Source: Channa striata
Taxonomy: Eukaryota > Chordata > Actinopteri > Anabantiformes > Channidae
NCBI GenBank assembly: GCA_033026295.1
Contig: CM065180.1
Span: forward strand, 18,097,023 to 18,161,022
Length of the DNA: 64,000 nt
Direction: 5' to 3'
Shown here: in pieces, positions 36,922 through 50,046 of the stretch
How the letters are laid out: each line of letters starts with the position of its first letter
How positions within the stretch are numbered: position 1 is the first letter of the stretch
The notes under the pieces: model-generated
Told to the model about the DNA's origin: nothing
Databases searched by the model: none
Seen by the model: only the letters and a program-made list of their open reading frames with translations
Translations under genes and position numbers: made by a program

Positions 36922-37974
36922 TTTCACAATTACAAAGCTCCGTGTGAGCAGAACAGGGAAAAGACGACGCTTTATTGAGCCACCTGACTCAGAGTTACAC
37001 TTTAATATATTGGCAAGTTCATCTTCCTTCTCAGTTTTCCCAATTCCATTATTGAATCTACACGCCAAACGGACTAAGGGCGCTGTCTGTCTCCAGCTGA
37101 CTGCTCACCAGGGCCTCGGGGATCGGTTGTTGCCAGGCAGTGGCAAACACTGCTGTCGCCTGCAGCAGCACAGGCTTGGCAGGAGAAAAGGCTGAGAGTT
37201 CTTCTACACAATTATACATTTAATGTTCAAAAGCCTTTTATTCAAATGCATGTATTTTTACAGGCTCACCACCTTTTCCTGAGCTCTTAAAAATGGCAGC
37301 TAGGTTTTATATATTTATTTGTCTTTCTGCATTGAGGATTAGGCTAGATATGAGCTGGATGCAAGAAACAATGAGGCATTTGTTAGGTGGTTTGCGGCTT
37401 ATGTGTGTCAGCGGCTTCCTCGTATGACTGGATGCTGAAGAGCTAAGTGGCCTTGTAGATTTTGTCAACAGATGAAAGTAACATAAAGTTATCTACAACC
37501 CTATAAACTGACTTTATTTTTCTGTGGTCTGACCACACATTAGTTGTGATGGGATCTGTTGCCAAGGTTGCAAATGGGACGTCATCTCCCCACTATACTA
37601 GACCTGTAAGGCCTCCCTGATCTTAGACAGAACCAACCCCCGAAACTCAGCTAATTATCACATATGCACCATTTGAAATGTATAGAGAAATATGAAACTT
37701 GTGAAGTGCAAAAAAAAAAACCACACAAATATTTCCACCTCGCAGTTGTTGGGTTACAACTGTAGCCCCTGACGGCAAGAATTTTACCTTGCAGAAGAAC
37801 ATTTACACTGTGCGACTAAATTAATGTAGAGAAATCAGTGTTGCTGTTGGTGTTCACCTGCTGAGGCACAGAACATTTCCCATTAGCTGGTGTTGTAGAT
37901 TAAATCCATCTCTTCATCTCTTTCTGTTCCTCTTTCTCTCTTTTTCTTTCTGTCTCTCTCTGTGTGCACTTCAG

Positions 37975-40900
37975 CTATGAGAAGAAGTGAGAAGAAGCAA
38001 AAAAAACAAGAAAAGAAAATCATTTGATGGAAGATAAGAAAAAGAAAAAGCAAGACGAGAAGAAAAAGAAAGAAGCCCCTCAAAAAAAGGTAAGTTTGTG
38101 CAGAGTCTTTTAGCTTTAATTGCAACTGCCTACTGTTCGGTGTTTCATCAGAACCAGCGTGGTGAGATGGGTCGAGGCCCAGCTCTGTTTTGGTTCATTT
38201 GTGTCTAACAATCCCTCAGCAATAAAAAGAAACGCCACCCAACAAAACTTCCACTTCCTTTTTTCTCAGCCAGTCTGAGACGAGGCTGCTGTAAGGCATG
38301 CCGTTTTAAATGTTCGGAGGTGCACAGTCGAAGCAGGGGACCCGTTTGCTCAGGTGTTTTCTCTGCGGTTACATCACATCTATCACATGCATATGTGTGA
38401 ACGTATTGATTCGTGCGTATTGTCCCTGGAAAAAAAATCAAAGCAAAATATCGAGCACATGCATTTTGACGTACATTTCCACAGGAAACCTAAAGCTCTT
38501 TATTTAGCTATTGTGCTCGGCAGCCCCCACCACCAACACTGTCACACCCCTCCTCTTAAGTTTTTCCTTTAGGGGGATCTGCAACACCAGTGGCCTCCTC
38601 TTGTGACTGTTATCTGCTCTTTATCACTGAAACTTTTGATCAGCACAGCGATAGTATTTTTGTGTATGTTTTTACAGGGTAATGGCTGTGATTTTCTCTA
38701 TTTTTGTACTGTCAACAAACCCCATTAAAGACTAAAAGCAGCAATGAATTGCATCTTCTCGCCATGGCCCCTGTGATTCCAGAACCTGATGTCACTTATT
38801 TGTCTATGCCAAAGAGCTCCATTGTTGTGCAAAAACACATCAGTGAGACACACTGCTGCAATGGATGACACACTTCTTCCTCCTGAAAAATGGGGTTGAC
38901 GCTTTTTTTTTGTCACTTTTAACAGCTTCTAAAATTGATTTCCTTATCCCTTAATGTGCGAGAGGAACATTTGTGTTCTCTGTTTTACTCCTCCTGCAGT
39001 CACAACCCCAGTGAACCCTTTCATCCTGTCCAGCCATAAGCTTGAACATGAACCTTTTAGTGTTTCAGTGGATGAGCAGCCCCTAAACATTGCTCCAGCG
39101 CTGTGCAGCTTGTGGACTAGGCAGTGCAGCTCAGATGTTGATGCCCGTGAATGTTTATGCCATCAATTTTCACTTACACATGGAAAAATGTTTGTTGCAT
39201 CATTTGGAGTTATCCTCAGTATTCTCTGCAACTTATATATTATATTTCTTTTTTTTTCAGGCAACAGAACAGACAACCAAAGGTGAGTTGAATATTTTTC
39301 TATTGAATTTGTTTAATTAGTAAAATTTACATTCATATAAAAAAAATTCCTAAAAGTTATTTTCCCAGTATGTCTTTGTCTGCAAGGGTAGTTCTTCCAT
39401 GTTTCATGTTACAACATGCTGCACACGCTATAAGATAAGGTTATAAAACATTAGCTCTTATTTCAGTGCAAACCTTTACATATTCAGCTGAAACCATTAG
39501 GAGCAGCTAGCTGAGCCAGATTACCTGAGCCAAAATGGAAGCCAGGTGCCCATGGACGCCTAATAGGGAGCATGGGGACACTGCAGCTGCTCCCTGGCCT
39601 CCCCATGGGCTCCTCAGGCAAACCTAGGAGAGTCCAGGTGAGAGGAAACTCACCAAACCATAGCAAAATAACAACCAAACAATCAGGGGAAAGTGGAGTT
39701 GAATAAAGTTGACTGAAAGGTGAATTCTGTAGGGAAGAGTGTGCTGAGCTTGCAGGTTTTGAACTCCTGCCCTGGGGCAGCCGTAGACCCACTCTTCACT
39801 CTGTCCATACCGCAAGCAAATGACCGTAGAGGGGCGGAGAAGCGGTGATGGACAGCCAGTTATCCCAGGAGCAGAACTCCTTGTTGGAATGAGCAGGCAG
39901 ATGGGAGATGGGCTTAATGTCTCACAAGGGGTAGGAAGGGTGAAATCTGATTAGAGCTTCTGATCAGCGTTGGCAGCGTGGCCTGTTTCAGTTTAATAGC
40001 AGGAATAGATGCCTAATTCCAAACGAGCGATCAAACAAATGTGTGTGTGTGGGGAGCTAGTTTTGTGTAGACCAGTTAAGGAAAATGTGTTGATTTCTCC
40101 TCTCTTCTTGTATCCTGCGAAGTCTCTCTCATCAAGGGTCACTGCCTTGACCTTCTACTCTCTCCCTAAAGGATGAGTTAATGAGACTGTAATGTCACAG
40201 AGGTGCCCCCAATGTTCTATTTCTCTTCTCTGACTCACTCTCAGCACCTCATACTAACAATACAAATTTTGTTCAGCCGTGCTGGTATTCTTTTTGTGTG
40301 TGCTTTGTGTCGTTTCGCTGCATACACAAATTGACCTAAATACTACATTTTCCTTCCCACCTTCAAACCAGCCTTTGATCTGCACGTTTGCATCCTTGGC
40401 TGCTACTCATATCCGTGACCTGCCGCGACCTAATTTTCATGTGATCTTAACCCCCTTATGTGACATTAGACTTTTTAATCAAATTCTACGTGTTTGTGGA
40501 CTCAATTGTGCTGCCTTCCATTTTCCGTTTTCTATAGGACTGTTCCCAGCTAAAGAAATGTCCTGCTTGAGGATTAATTAGAGCCTTTCTTTAACGTGTC
40601 AGGGAGTTAAGTCAGACAATAGGTCTCTTAATGAATTTTGATCCATTTTATTGTGATCCCAAATGGCTCAGTGACAATGACATTTTTGACATGAGAGATT
40701 AATTGAAAAATAACAAAACAGGCTTTGTGTTTATCAATTAATTGTTACAATTATTATAATAAAAATATGATTATATTTAAAAAGTAAAAAAACATATTTG
40801 ACATGAGTGATTAGTTGACAAAAAGTGAGACAGGATGTCTGTGCAGGGTACACTGGGAACTAATTAGGTGTACAGGGCTAACGTGGAGGCAGAATAAACA

Positions 40901-43900
40901 GGCATCCATACACAGGAGATCTCCAGGAAGACACCAAGCACCATAGTAACGCTGCACCACCTCCTGTCTGGTTTAGCAGAGGGGCCCACCCTGGGACCAG
41001 CGGGAGGAAGGAGGAGAGGGAAAAAGCAGCAGCAGCAGCAGCAGAAGAAGGTGGGCAGTAAGGGAAGGACTAGGATGAATTGTTGTGGTTGCTTTTATTC
41101 TACGAATAGACGGGCGACCGCTCAAACGTTTTGCCTTTGGTTGATTGGAGAGAGCTGGAAAATGAGCGTGCGAGAGCAAAAGAAACAGACGGAGACATGT
41201 GAAACTGTGAGAATACACTGTAGTTTCCTGTTTGCCGGCACAGCTGAGGGGGCCCTTTGTAGGATATTTCTAGTGGTTCATTTCGCTGTCACACATACAC
41301 AAACAGTCTCTCTCTCCTAGCAGTGTACCAGCAGCACGCTGTATGTACACTGTGTGCCTGTGCAAACACGTACGTGCACACCGAAGTGCACTTTCCATAG
41401 AAGGATCAAAGAAAACATTATTAGAAAGTCGTACCACGGCAGTAATTTCATAACAGATTAATTTGCCGTTTCACATTTGCTTAATTACGCCCAGGCCTTT
41501 GTGTTGGAGACTAATAAATTAGGGTGCGATCAGTAGGGAATTTATACTAGTGTGCCTCTTGTCATCGCCGCCGCCTCTTTTACATGTGTTCTGCCAAGGA
41601 GTGCAGCTTAAAGGAACGTAGCAATGTCGGGATTAACTACATGTTAAAGAGAGCGATTCTGCCACTGGAGTGTCATTCAGTCACTTAAAGACGCTGTTTG
41701 TAAGAGGCTCCATCAGCAGAAATGGAACATACTATTCCTAATTATGCTTTTATTAGTGTGTTACCACCTGGTAGTTGGAAGAACTGCATTTTCTTTAGCT
41801 CAGAATGAGCTTTTTATGGCTACATTGGGAGCGCCTCCCCCTTTTCACACAGGCCGTTATGTTTTTACAGTTGCCCACAAGGGACAAACCAAACTTGGCC
41901 TCTAGAGAGGAAATTTGGTGTTTTCACAGCTTGAATGTGGCGACGTTACCAGCAACATTTTGTCCAATTCATCACCGATGTGTAAATTTTACCAGGCAAA
42001 AAATGTTGATTAGCATATCAGATACCAAATACCAAGCTTAAGTATGCTCAGCGCTTGATCTTGATGGATCATGACTCATAAGGGATCCCGTAGTCCAGGG
42101 GTCCTCCTGGTCCTCCAGAGCCCCTTTCCCTGCTTGTTGTACAACTGCTCGTTGCTGATTACCTCCATCGTATAAGTCAGAAGCTGGAAGACAACAGGGA
42201 AGGTTTGTCTGCCCTTCTTCTGAGACCAGAAACATTTTGCTTTGTTCTGCTCAGGTGGACTTTTTAAATGACAAGGGTGATTGCGGCTGGTCATGGTGGT
42301 AAATAACCGCTGCTCAACTTTATGACTGCATGTTTAACTAGTCACCTTTAATAACTGCTGTGCTCTGTGCATCCTCGTGCTCTTTACACTGTGCAGACAG
42401 ACTCTTAAGTGCTTTTAAAGAGAGTTTTTTTGTGTCTGCGTTGAATCTAATGCAGCAAGGGAGGGTTTTCCCTCTTAACTACTGTGTCACATTTATTCAC
42501 ATCTAATTAAGCCCTTTAATCTTCTCTCTTGTGAGGCACACTGCACACATTTTAAAGCCCACAGGAGGAAAGGAGACGGAGAACCCTACAGACATGTCGC
42601 TCTTCTTCACTGTGATTCATTGATTTTCTGTCTTTTGCCCCCTTTTTATGGGACATATGATATGGGTCCTGTGCTATTTGTGTTTCCTTCTTTACTTCAG
42701 ACATAAAGTGGTACACTGTCACACAGTGGCAGCAATACAATATGCTACCTTTGCTATGAGATTGCATGTATCCTAGAGAATCTCAAATGTAATACAATGG
42801 ATGGAATGGTTATTGCTGTTGCTTTACTCAAGTTAAATGTTAGTTTTTGTGTTGAATTATGGGTTTGAATTCCGTGCAGGTAACTAAATCTGTAACTTTG
42901 AGATTCCTGCAGATTATATTTCTGTGTTGGGATTCATTTTGTTACTGGAGTTTTGCAGATGGCAGATAGGTCGCTGATTTTGTTAGGAAGTAGCACGCTA
43001 TAAAACAGGGTGTCGTACTATAGAGCGTGTCTGTTGTTTGGACCGCGTTTCAAAGAACAAGCTGTTCTGTAAGTTGTTTGAAAATGCTCCATTCGGGCCT
43101 CATCTTGGCCGATTAAAGGCTTGACGATGGAAAGCTTATAATCACTCACAAAGTGAACTGTTGTGTACACTCCACCCTAGAGCAAGGCGACCCACTTTGA
43201 GGATTGGAGAGCAGAGTCGTCATAGGGCTGGTGCTGAATTTCCAGGTAAAGGTGCACTGCTGACATCGGAATCGTCATTCATCCATCTTCCCAGATGGAT
43301 GAATGCTTTCAGTCTCTGTTATTATTCTATATTTGTGAAGGCCGGTGTGCAGTCAGGTGTGTAATTTGATGAAATCCATGCATTTTCTAACTGCCATCAT
43401 CTTGCCAGTAGCATGAGCCCTGTCCTATCTTCATTTTCATTGCTGTTCATGGGGGGATGTTGTCAGTGCTCTCTGCCATCATCTTCCCTCCTATCTACCT
43501 TTTAATTCTCTGATATCTTCCCCAACAACCAGCCTCTAGTTGTAAACAGTCAGGCGAGCACGTTGTCATCTTTCCTCTCGGAAAATTAAGACCCCTTTTA
43601 AAATGGAAAATGGGACGTCTTCCTCTGCGTGAAGCACACACAGCCCCAGGGCCACATTTTGATGTGCATCTTTGATGAAGTGGGAATTCTCCTGTGCACC
43701 TCCACAGCTGAGCACTGTGTTTTTGCAAATAGGCTGTCAGAAAGAGTGACTCTGATCTCATATTACTCTATTTCATTTTTTTCTGCCTTGTGAGACTCGC
43801 GCTTCAAAAGCTGCACCTTACCAGCGCCCGAGGTATTTACATGTTTGTTTTCTCCCTCCTCATCCCCTGCCTAAGCCAGAATCAATCTATGATTTTCAAC

Positions 43901-45821
43901 TGAATTTCGGGTGAATTATTAGAACATTTTCCTTTTAATTAGTCAGCTGGTTTGATGTTGTTGAATGTTGAAAGGACTTGGGTTGTTCTATTGGAGAGAA
44001 GAGTCTAAAGCAGCGTGGCATACTACAAGCAAATACTGTTCTAATTGTAAGCGGATTTAGAGCAAAGCTGGTTTGAGGCAGTGAGACTCCAGCTTACAGT
44101 GGTGTGCACAAGGGGGTGGAGACTGTCTTACACACACCATCCTCTTCATCACTCACCCTCCCTGCTCTTGTCTACCTCCTTGCCTTCCCCTAGTACGTCA
44201 GCTCTCTTTTTCGCTGTCTCTCTCTCTTGCCCTCCCACTCCCGTCCCGTCTCTTACAGCGGATTGGCTGACAGAGCAGCCCGCCAGCTTCCCCCCCTTCC
44301 CCCCAGCTTCCAGAAGAATGTACGTCACACATCATAGAGTCCCAACTATATAAAGATTGCCTCCATAACTATTATTATAGGCTGTGGCACAACCACAAAG
44401 TCCTCTGTTTTTAGGAGGAAATCACCTCTTAAAATCAGCGGGGGAGAGTTGGCTGTGAAGTATTACATCCATCTGCCGCCCCTAATGCAGTAATAATGAC
44501 AAGAGGATAATGTAAGATCACAGTGAATGGAGGAGAAAGGAGGGAGAAGAGCACACGAAGGTGGGGAGGGATGAAGCACAACAGCGGAGAGGAAATGGAG
44601 CAGATGTAGAGAAATTCGATGAGGGGCAGGCTCAGCTGTAAAGCTTCCCCTTCGATCCCCGAGCTGCGAGGATAGGGAGACGCAGAGATGGATACGGGCT
44701 AAACAGAGTCAGAGTCAGTGCGCTGAGCGGTTGTAGGCCACAGATGGGCTGCGGCACTGGGGTCAGAAATTACACAGGAAAAGCCCCTCCCAACACACAC
44801 ACGCACGCACACACACACACTTAAGCAGTTGGTTGTGATATGTGAGCACACATGTCTGTTAATATTTACACGGCTGTGTGAATGTGTGTTCCCCGACACG
44901 GTCCTGACTTTTCCCCTCGGTGTGGGCCTCAGCATTACATAACTCTTTGTTGTTATCTGTGTCGGGCCGGCCGCGTGTGTGCGAGTTATTCATTGCTTCA
45001 CTGCACACACACTTGGGATGGCAGCCAGTGGCAAGGCACTGCCCTTTACAACTCATCGAGGTCCCACAAATAGTGCTTGTTTGATTTGTTTTGGTTGCTG
45101 CCTTTTACAGGTTTTTTTTTTCCCCTCTTTGTATTTTATTACCAGCAAATACTGATTTGACTCAGTGCTGTTCATGTCCAATCAGCTGATATTTGGGTTT
45201 GCATTTTTAACAATATGTGTAAGTTTGTTTTAAAAACACTTTTGAATCCGCTGTTTGGTCTAGTTTCCCAGCTTGTTCTGTTATGTAAGGAAATGAACTG
45301 AGGGGATTATCCAGTTTCCTTTGTGTCCCACAATGCATCTCACTGAACAGCAGCTGATCATCCTGTTTGACTTGGCGTGGTGACCTCTGACAGCTACAGC
45401 TTATTAGTCTGGAGCGTTACACGTCTCTGCTTCAGATTCCCATCTCTCTTTTTTTTATGTTTTGGTAACTTTTAATGTTTTCGTGGTGTGTAGACACACT
45501 ATTTTTTTTTATACGCTTTAGTTTTCATATCCAAGTGCATATAAAAACAAAACATTAAAAGACATCACATCATTCCTTGATTAATTAGGAAAATAATAAA
45601 TTGGTCAACAGTAAAAATAAAGAGTGATGAAATGTCAGTATTCACTAATTCCTTCCACTGCCTCCAAGTGGCCAAAACACCAGTTATTGCAGGTCTTGCG
45701 AGGGAATAAAAAATAGTGTTGACTACTAGAACCTCTCTTAAAATTGGCTACTTAGCTGAAATGTTGCAGAAAGTAAGTCAAACACAGGGAAACGACTGAT
45801 CGGAGCCAAGGCGCGGACTGT

Positions 45822-45861
<40 letters not shown>

Positions 45862-48800
45862 ATCGCACTCTGTTGCTAAGGGTAACTAAAGCCATTGGGA
45901 CATAAGCACTTGGCTGCAGCAGCTGTAAAAACAGTTAATAACTAACAGCTTTTCGTAGAGCAGTAAGAGGTGATCATTTCAGGGGCCATAACCTGTCACA
46001 CACCATGTATAACTTGCCCGAACAATCTTTACAGAACCTTCCTGGAGGAGACAATAGCCCACAATAATGCAGGCGGGTCCAAGTCCATTATCTGCTACTT
46101 GACCTCTTGATCACTTCTAATCTGCCACCCGGCACCATGGCAGACAGTGAGAGTTTAGAGTCTAGGCCACCCCTAAAGGCAGAAGGTTTATTATAGTACC
46201 ACCCCGACATTATTACAGTCCTCTGGTTCTCCAAAGAGCAGCCATGTGTTTAGACTGACCACTGCCTAGAATCAAGCTTCAGCCACTCAGAAGAGATGGC
46301 AAATCTTGTGCATTCATAGACTTATAGACCTCACTTGCCCTTCTAAATTTAACATCACGGCCCTCGTTTGAAAGTGACCGTGGCTTTGAAAAGTCACAGC
46401 AGAGGAAATGCTCAGCCGCAGTAGTTTTCCCAAAAAGACCTGAGCTATACTTGGAATTATTTTCTGCCTTTTTATACTGGGGCAGTAACTCCTGTAACTG
46501 AAATATTATATATAATTTAAGTGACAAATAAAAGCCAATAGCCATCTAAGTTGTCATATTAGTTTTGCTAGTTGACTTAATATTCAATGACAAGCAGTCA
46601 ATAAGTGTCACTGGTTTGCACTCAACTGCTCTGCTTTGCCTAATGCTCCTGTACCCCCCTAATCCCCTCCATTTCTGCTTTCCTGTTACCTGTCCCCCAC
46701 CACTCTCCCACCTCCACAGTGCCAGACTCTGCCAAGCTCGACCCCACCCCTCCTCTTCCCCCCGTCAACCCCAGTGCCATCCCGTCTGTATCTTCAACTA
46801 GTGGCAATGGCAAGCGCGCCCCCTCCGGAGGCCAGCCACAGACAGCACAGCAACTCCAGACTCTACTCCAGCAGCGGTACCCACCCAGAGAGGTTCCCCC
46901 TCGCTTCCGCCAGCAGGAGCACAAGCAGCTGTTGAAGAGGGGCCAGCCTCTGCCCTCCGGGACCCTGCTGCTCACCACAACGGGACTTCCCGCCACTACT
47001 GAACCTGAAGCAGCAGCCATACACTCCTCTCCCTCCTGTTCCTCTTCCTCCACAGCCAACCTGCCTACAGGTCAGCCTAGACACTCTGGTGGCGAGTCAC
47101 CATCTCTCATTCCCTTTCACAGACCATTACAGGGAATGCATTTAATGTATATTAATAATGGAATATTCGTTTTAGTGTAGATGCACCATTCTGAGTTGAA
47201 ATGCATCATGTCCACGGCCTTATGTGGATGACTGAGCGACGTAAGTGCAGAACTCAGTTAATTGTGGCTGCAAGTTTGTTCAGACAAGACAACAGTGTTG
47301 ACAGTAAGGCGATATTACTTTATGTATTTTTACTATGAAAGCAAGATGAAAAAACAGGAAACCTTTGAGTCGCAGATGGCTCCCACAGTTTGGTCTGTTA
47401 TGCAGTGAATTATGTATTTTAGTTTTATATCACAGCAATTTTAAGTCAAGTCAAATCTACAGCTTTGCCCATAACATGTGCCGTAAAATACTACTACAGT
47501 TATATCAAAACAAAGTCAGGACACATTGTTTGACAGCCTGACTAGTAGTTCTGTGATCCTAGAAGCCCCGTTCTTGAATGTTAGTGGCTACGTGTCCCAA
47601 TGTTTGTTTGTTGCATGTATGTGGCACTGTGGTTGTAATGGTGTGGGATACCTGTAGAGCAGTGCGAAGGCACTTGCATCACAGGTGCTGCTGACTGCTG
47701 TTTATTTTCAATCTGCCTCCGCCTGGCTGGGAATTAGAGACGGGGATAGAGGAGTACAGGGGTAGAGGATGGAGAGTAAACACAGCTGGCTATCCCTGCA
47801 TGTGTGTGTATTTTCTTTCCTGGGGGCTCTGCATGTCACCCTGAACTGGTTCTCATACATTTTCAAGTAGTGGAGGTCTAATGATTTGTAATAAAGTATG
47901 TCATTTGCTATTTGATGATAATGTTTAAAATTCTTGGTACTTTTCATTATTTGGGAGGGAAACCAATTTTACCAGAAGTGTGTGTCTGAGCAGCCCCTCT
48001 CATGCTGCCTGAATGCAGATCTGTCTCCATGGTGATGTGATGTTTATCCTGTCCTCAGCTCTTCCTCCTCCTCCTCCTTCTCCTCTCTCTCTCTCTCATC
48101 ACCATCCTCCTACTCTTCAATGAGCTTTGCTGACCAGCCCTACAGTATTTCCTGTTGTCGGAGGAGGAGCATTATGGAGCCAGTTAGTTGGCTGGTTGCC
48201 TCAGTGGGCCTGACCTGGCACTGATAGAAAGACTGAGTGAGAGGGGAAAGAAAGAAAGAAGGAGAGCGCAAGCATGGCAAAGGTCCAGTACTGTGGGCTG
48301 GAGTGACTCATGGCTTACGGTAAAAGCTGCTGCTTCTCTCCACCCCTCTTTGGCAGACCTGCTCTGCTCTGCTTTTGCTCTCAGTGTGTCTTTGAACTGA
48401 CTGATTACATTAGGACAGATAGACAGGAGGACCTTCCAGACTGGAAGACAGAAAGAAGCACAGCGGGAGGATTTTGTATATGCCTGTAGCACTGCAGCAC
48501 TCAGGTTTTGCACAGGGCATGAACCTGCTTTCTCCCTCCCACTATTATACTTAATGTCTCTTCAATCATCTAATGTCTCAGTGTCTGAAACAGTGCGATG
48601 CAAAAATCAGAGCCCCACAGGTAGTCTCACCTCTGTGTGGTACGGCTTTGTCTGCCGAACGTTTGCTCCCTGTTTTTATTTCTTGATGAAATCTGACAGT
48701 AGAAGCACACTAGCTGCATTCATTCCCACCCCTCTCCCGCTTCTCTCCACCCGCTGACCTCACCTCGTCTCACCCTGTCTTTCGTTTCCCAGTCACGTGT

Positions 48801-50001
48801 CAGCTCTCTCGAAAACTGGGGCTGATAAACGTGGTCCGTGTGTCCGCGTACGTTCAGCGTCGTGTGTAAACACAAACAGTCTCTTCCTCTGCCGTTTCAG
48901 CTCTGCTCAACACGTGCATTATTCCACTGCCCTGAAGACGAGCAGCAGCAGTGGTCAAGGTTTATGACAGTATTTCACGTTTTACAAGCATGCAGTTATT
49001 TTCACAAATTAAGCATATTTATTAGTCTTTTTGTGGCGCATTCTCCCAATTTTTAATCTGTGCAGTTTGACTGAAAAGTAAAGGAATATTTAATAATGGC
49101 TTCTTTCCTCTGCCTTTGTCTACCCCCCCAAACCCCAGAAAGGCACTGTTCTTGCTAAGCACCAAAGAAGCCAACGCCAGCAAAAGATAAACATCTAAAC
49201 CCCGTCGAGTGAAAGAACAGTGCAGCTAATGTGCTAATAGCTTGTCTGTTGGAGAGCTGAGAGAGTGTACGCTGGCTTGACGTGATTTGCTCTTTAAGTC
49301 TGCTGATGATGCTGTAAAAGAGCCTTGGGAATCCCCTCAAAGAGGACTGGGACATCTTGTGATGTGATTAAACATCAGCTCTGTGTTAACCACAAATGTT
49401 CGGCGCTCACTCTCGCTCGCTCTGTGCCCAGGCTCCTTTGGCTTTCTCTGCCGTGCCAGTCGTTCAGGTGCTCGTGTGTTCGCCTCTGCGTTACCGGCGG
49501 CACACAGACCCCTCACTGGCCCCAGGACAGCCAGGATTAGTCAGGCTGCACATATTATATGTATGTCTGTCAATCTTCCCTTTATTATAGCCTTCTCCCA
49601 GTGTTTCCTTTTGCTTGGCTAACAATCCATATCCCAAGGCACTTTCATGTGGGGGCGGTGCAGGAGAGCAAGCTATTTTAAGACTGGCATGCTGGAGAAA
49701 GCCCTTGACCTGCTTTATCCTTCAGATGAGGAAGAGAAAAAGGATACTCGCAGGAAAACATGGCAGTCAGATGTCAGATGTGTACCTATAAGAAAACGCA
49801 CGTTGTGTTCTTCTGTTTGTCTAAAATCATTGCATTAAAAGCACGGCTGCAAAGAGAGTATCCATCAGGACTGCGCAGTCCCTCTCATTAAGTCGCTGCT
49901 GTTTGTACCAGGCTGAAGAGAGTTCAGCATGTTCAGCATCTGTGTTTCCAACAGTAGCAGTTACACAAAAAAGCTACCAAGTGTTACAGCCTAAAGGATC
50001 C

Positions 50002-50046
<45 letters not shown>

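Larger units (their letters stand above)
32332..37974 (+). other. tnrc6c: tnrc6c first intron
   Basis: Intron of 5.6 kb from the inferred leader exon to the first coding exon. It has a (GT)n array (33108-33135), a tRNA-derived SINE (35868-36026), an AAT-rich tract (36610-36645) and an internally deleted interspersed repeat (36661-36921). No coding exon recognised. Confidence 0.55.
39283..46719 (+). other. tnrc6c: tnrc6c large intron
   Basis: Intron of 7.4 kb. It contains a possible SINE remnant (40845-40965), an AGC tract (41025-41047), a candidate non-coding element (41420-41600), a possible foldback repeat (42090-42205), a CA array (44792-44820), and a GT/GA array (45819-45861). Decayed pieces of the 'gctgcaac' repeat occur at 45541-45612. 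No exon recognised. Confidence 0.65.

Noticed and set aside
39485..39840. Possible LINE remnant (minus strand ggctgccccagggcaggagt)
   Set aside because: Only one short word resembles a fish LINE; the flanks do not follow it.
40630..40830. Further piece of the 'gctgcaac' repeat (gattaattgaaaaataac)
   Set aside because: A/T-rich with only one matching word; cannot be told from chance.
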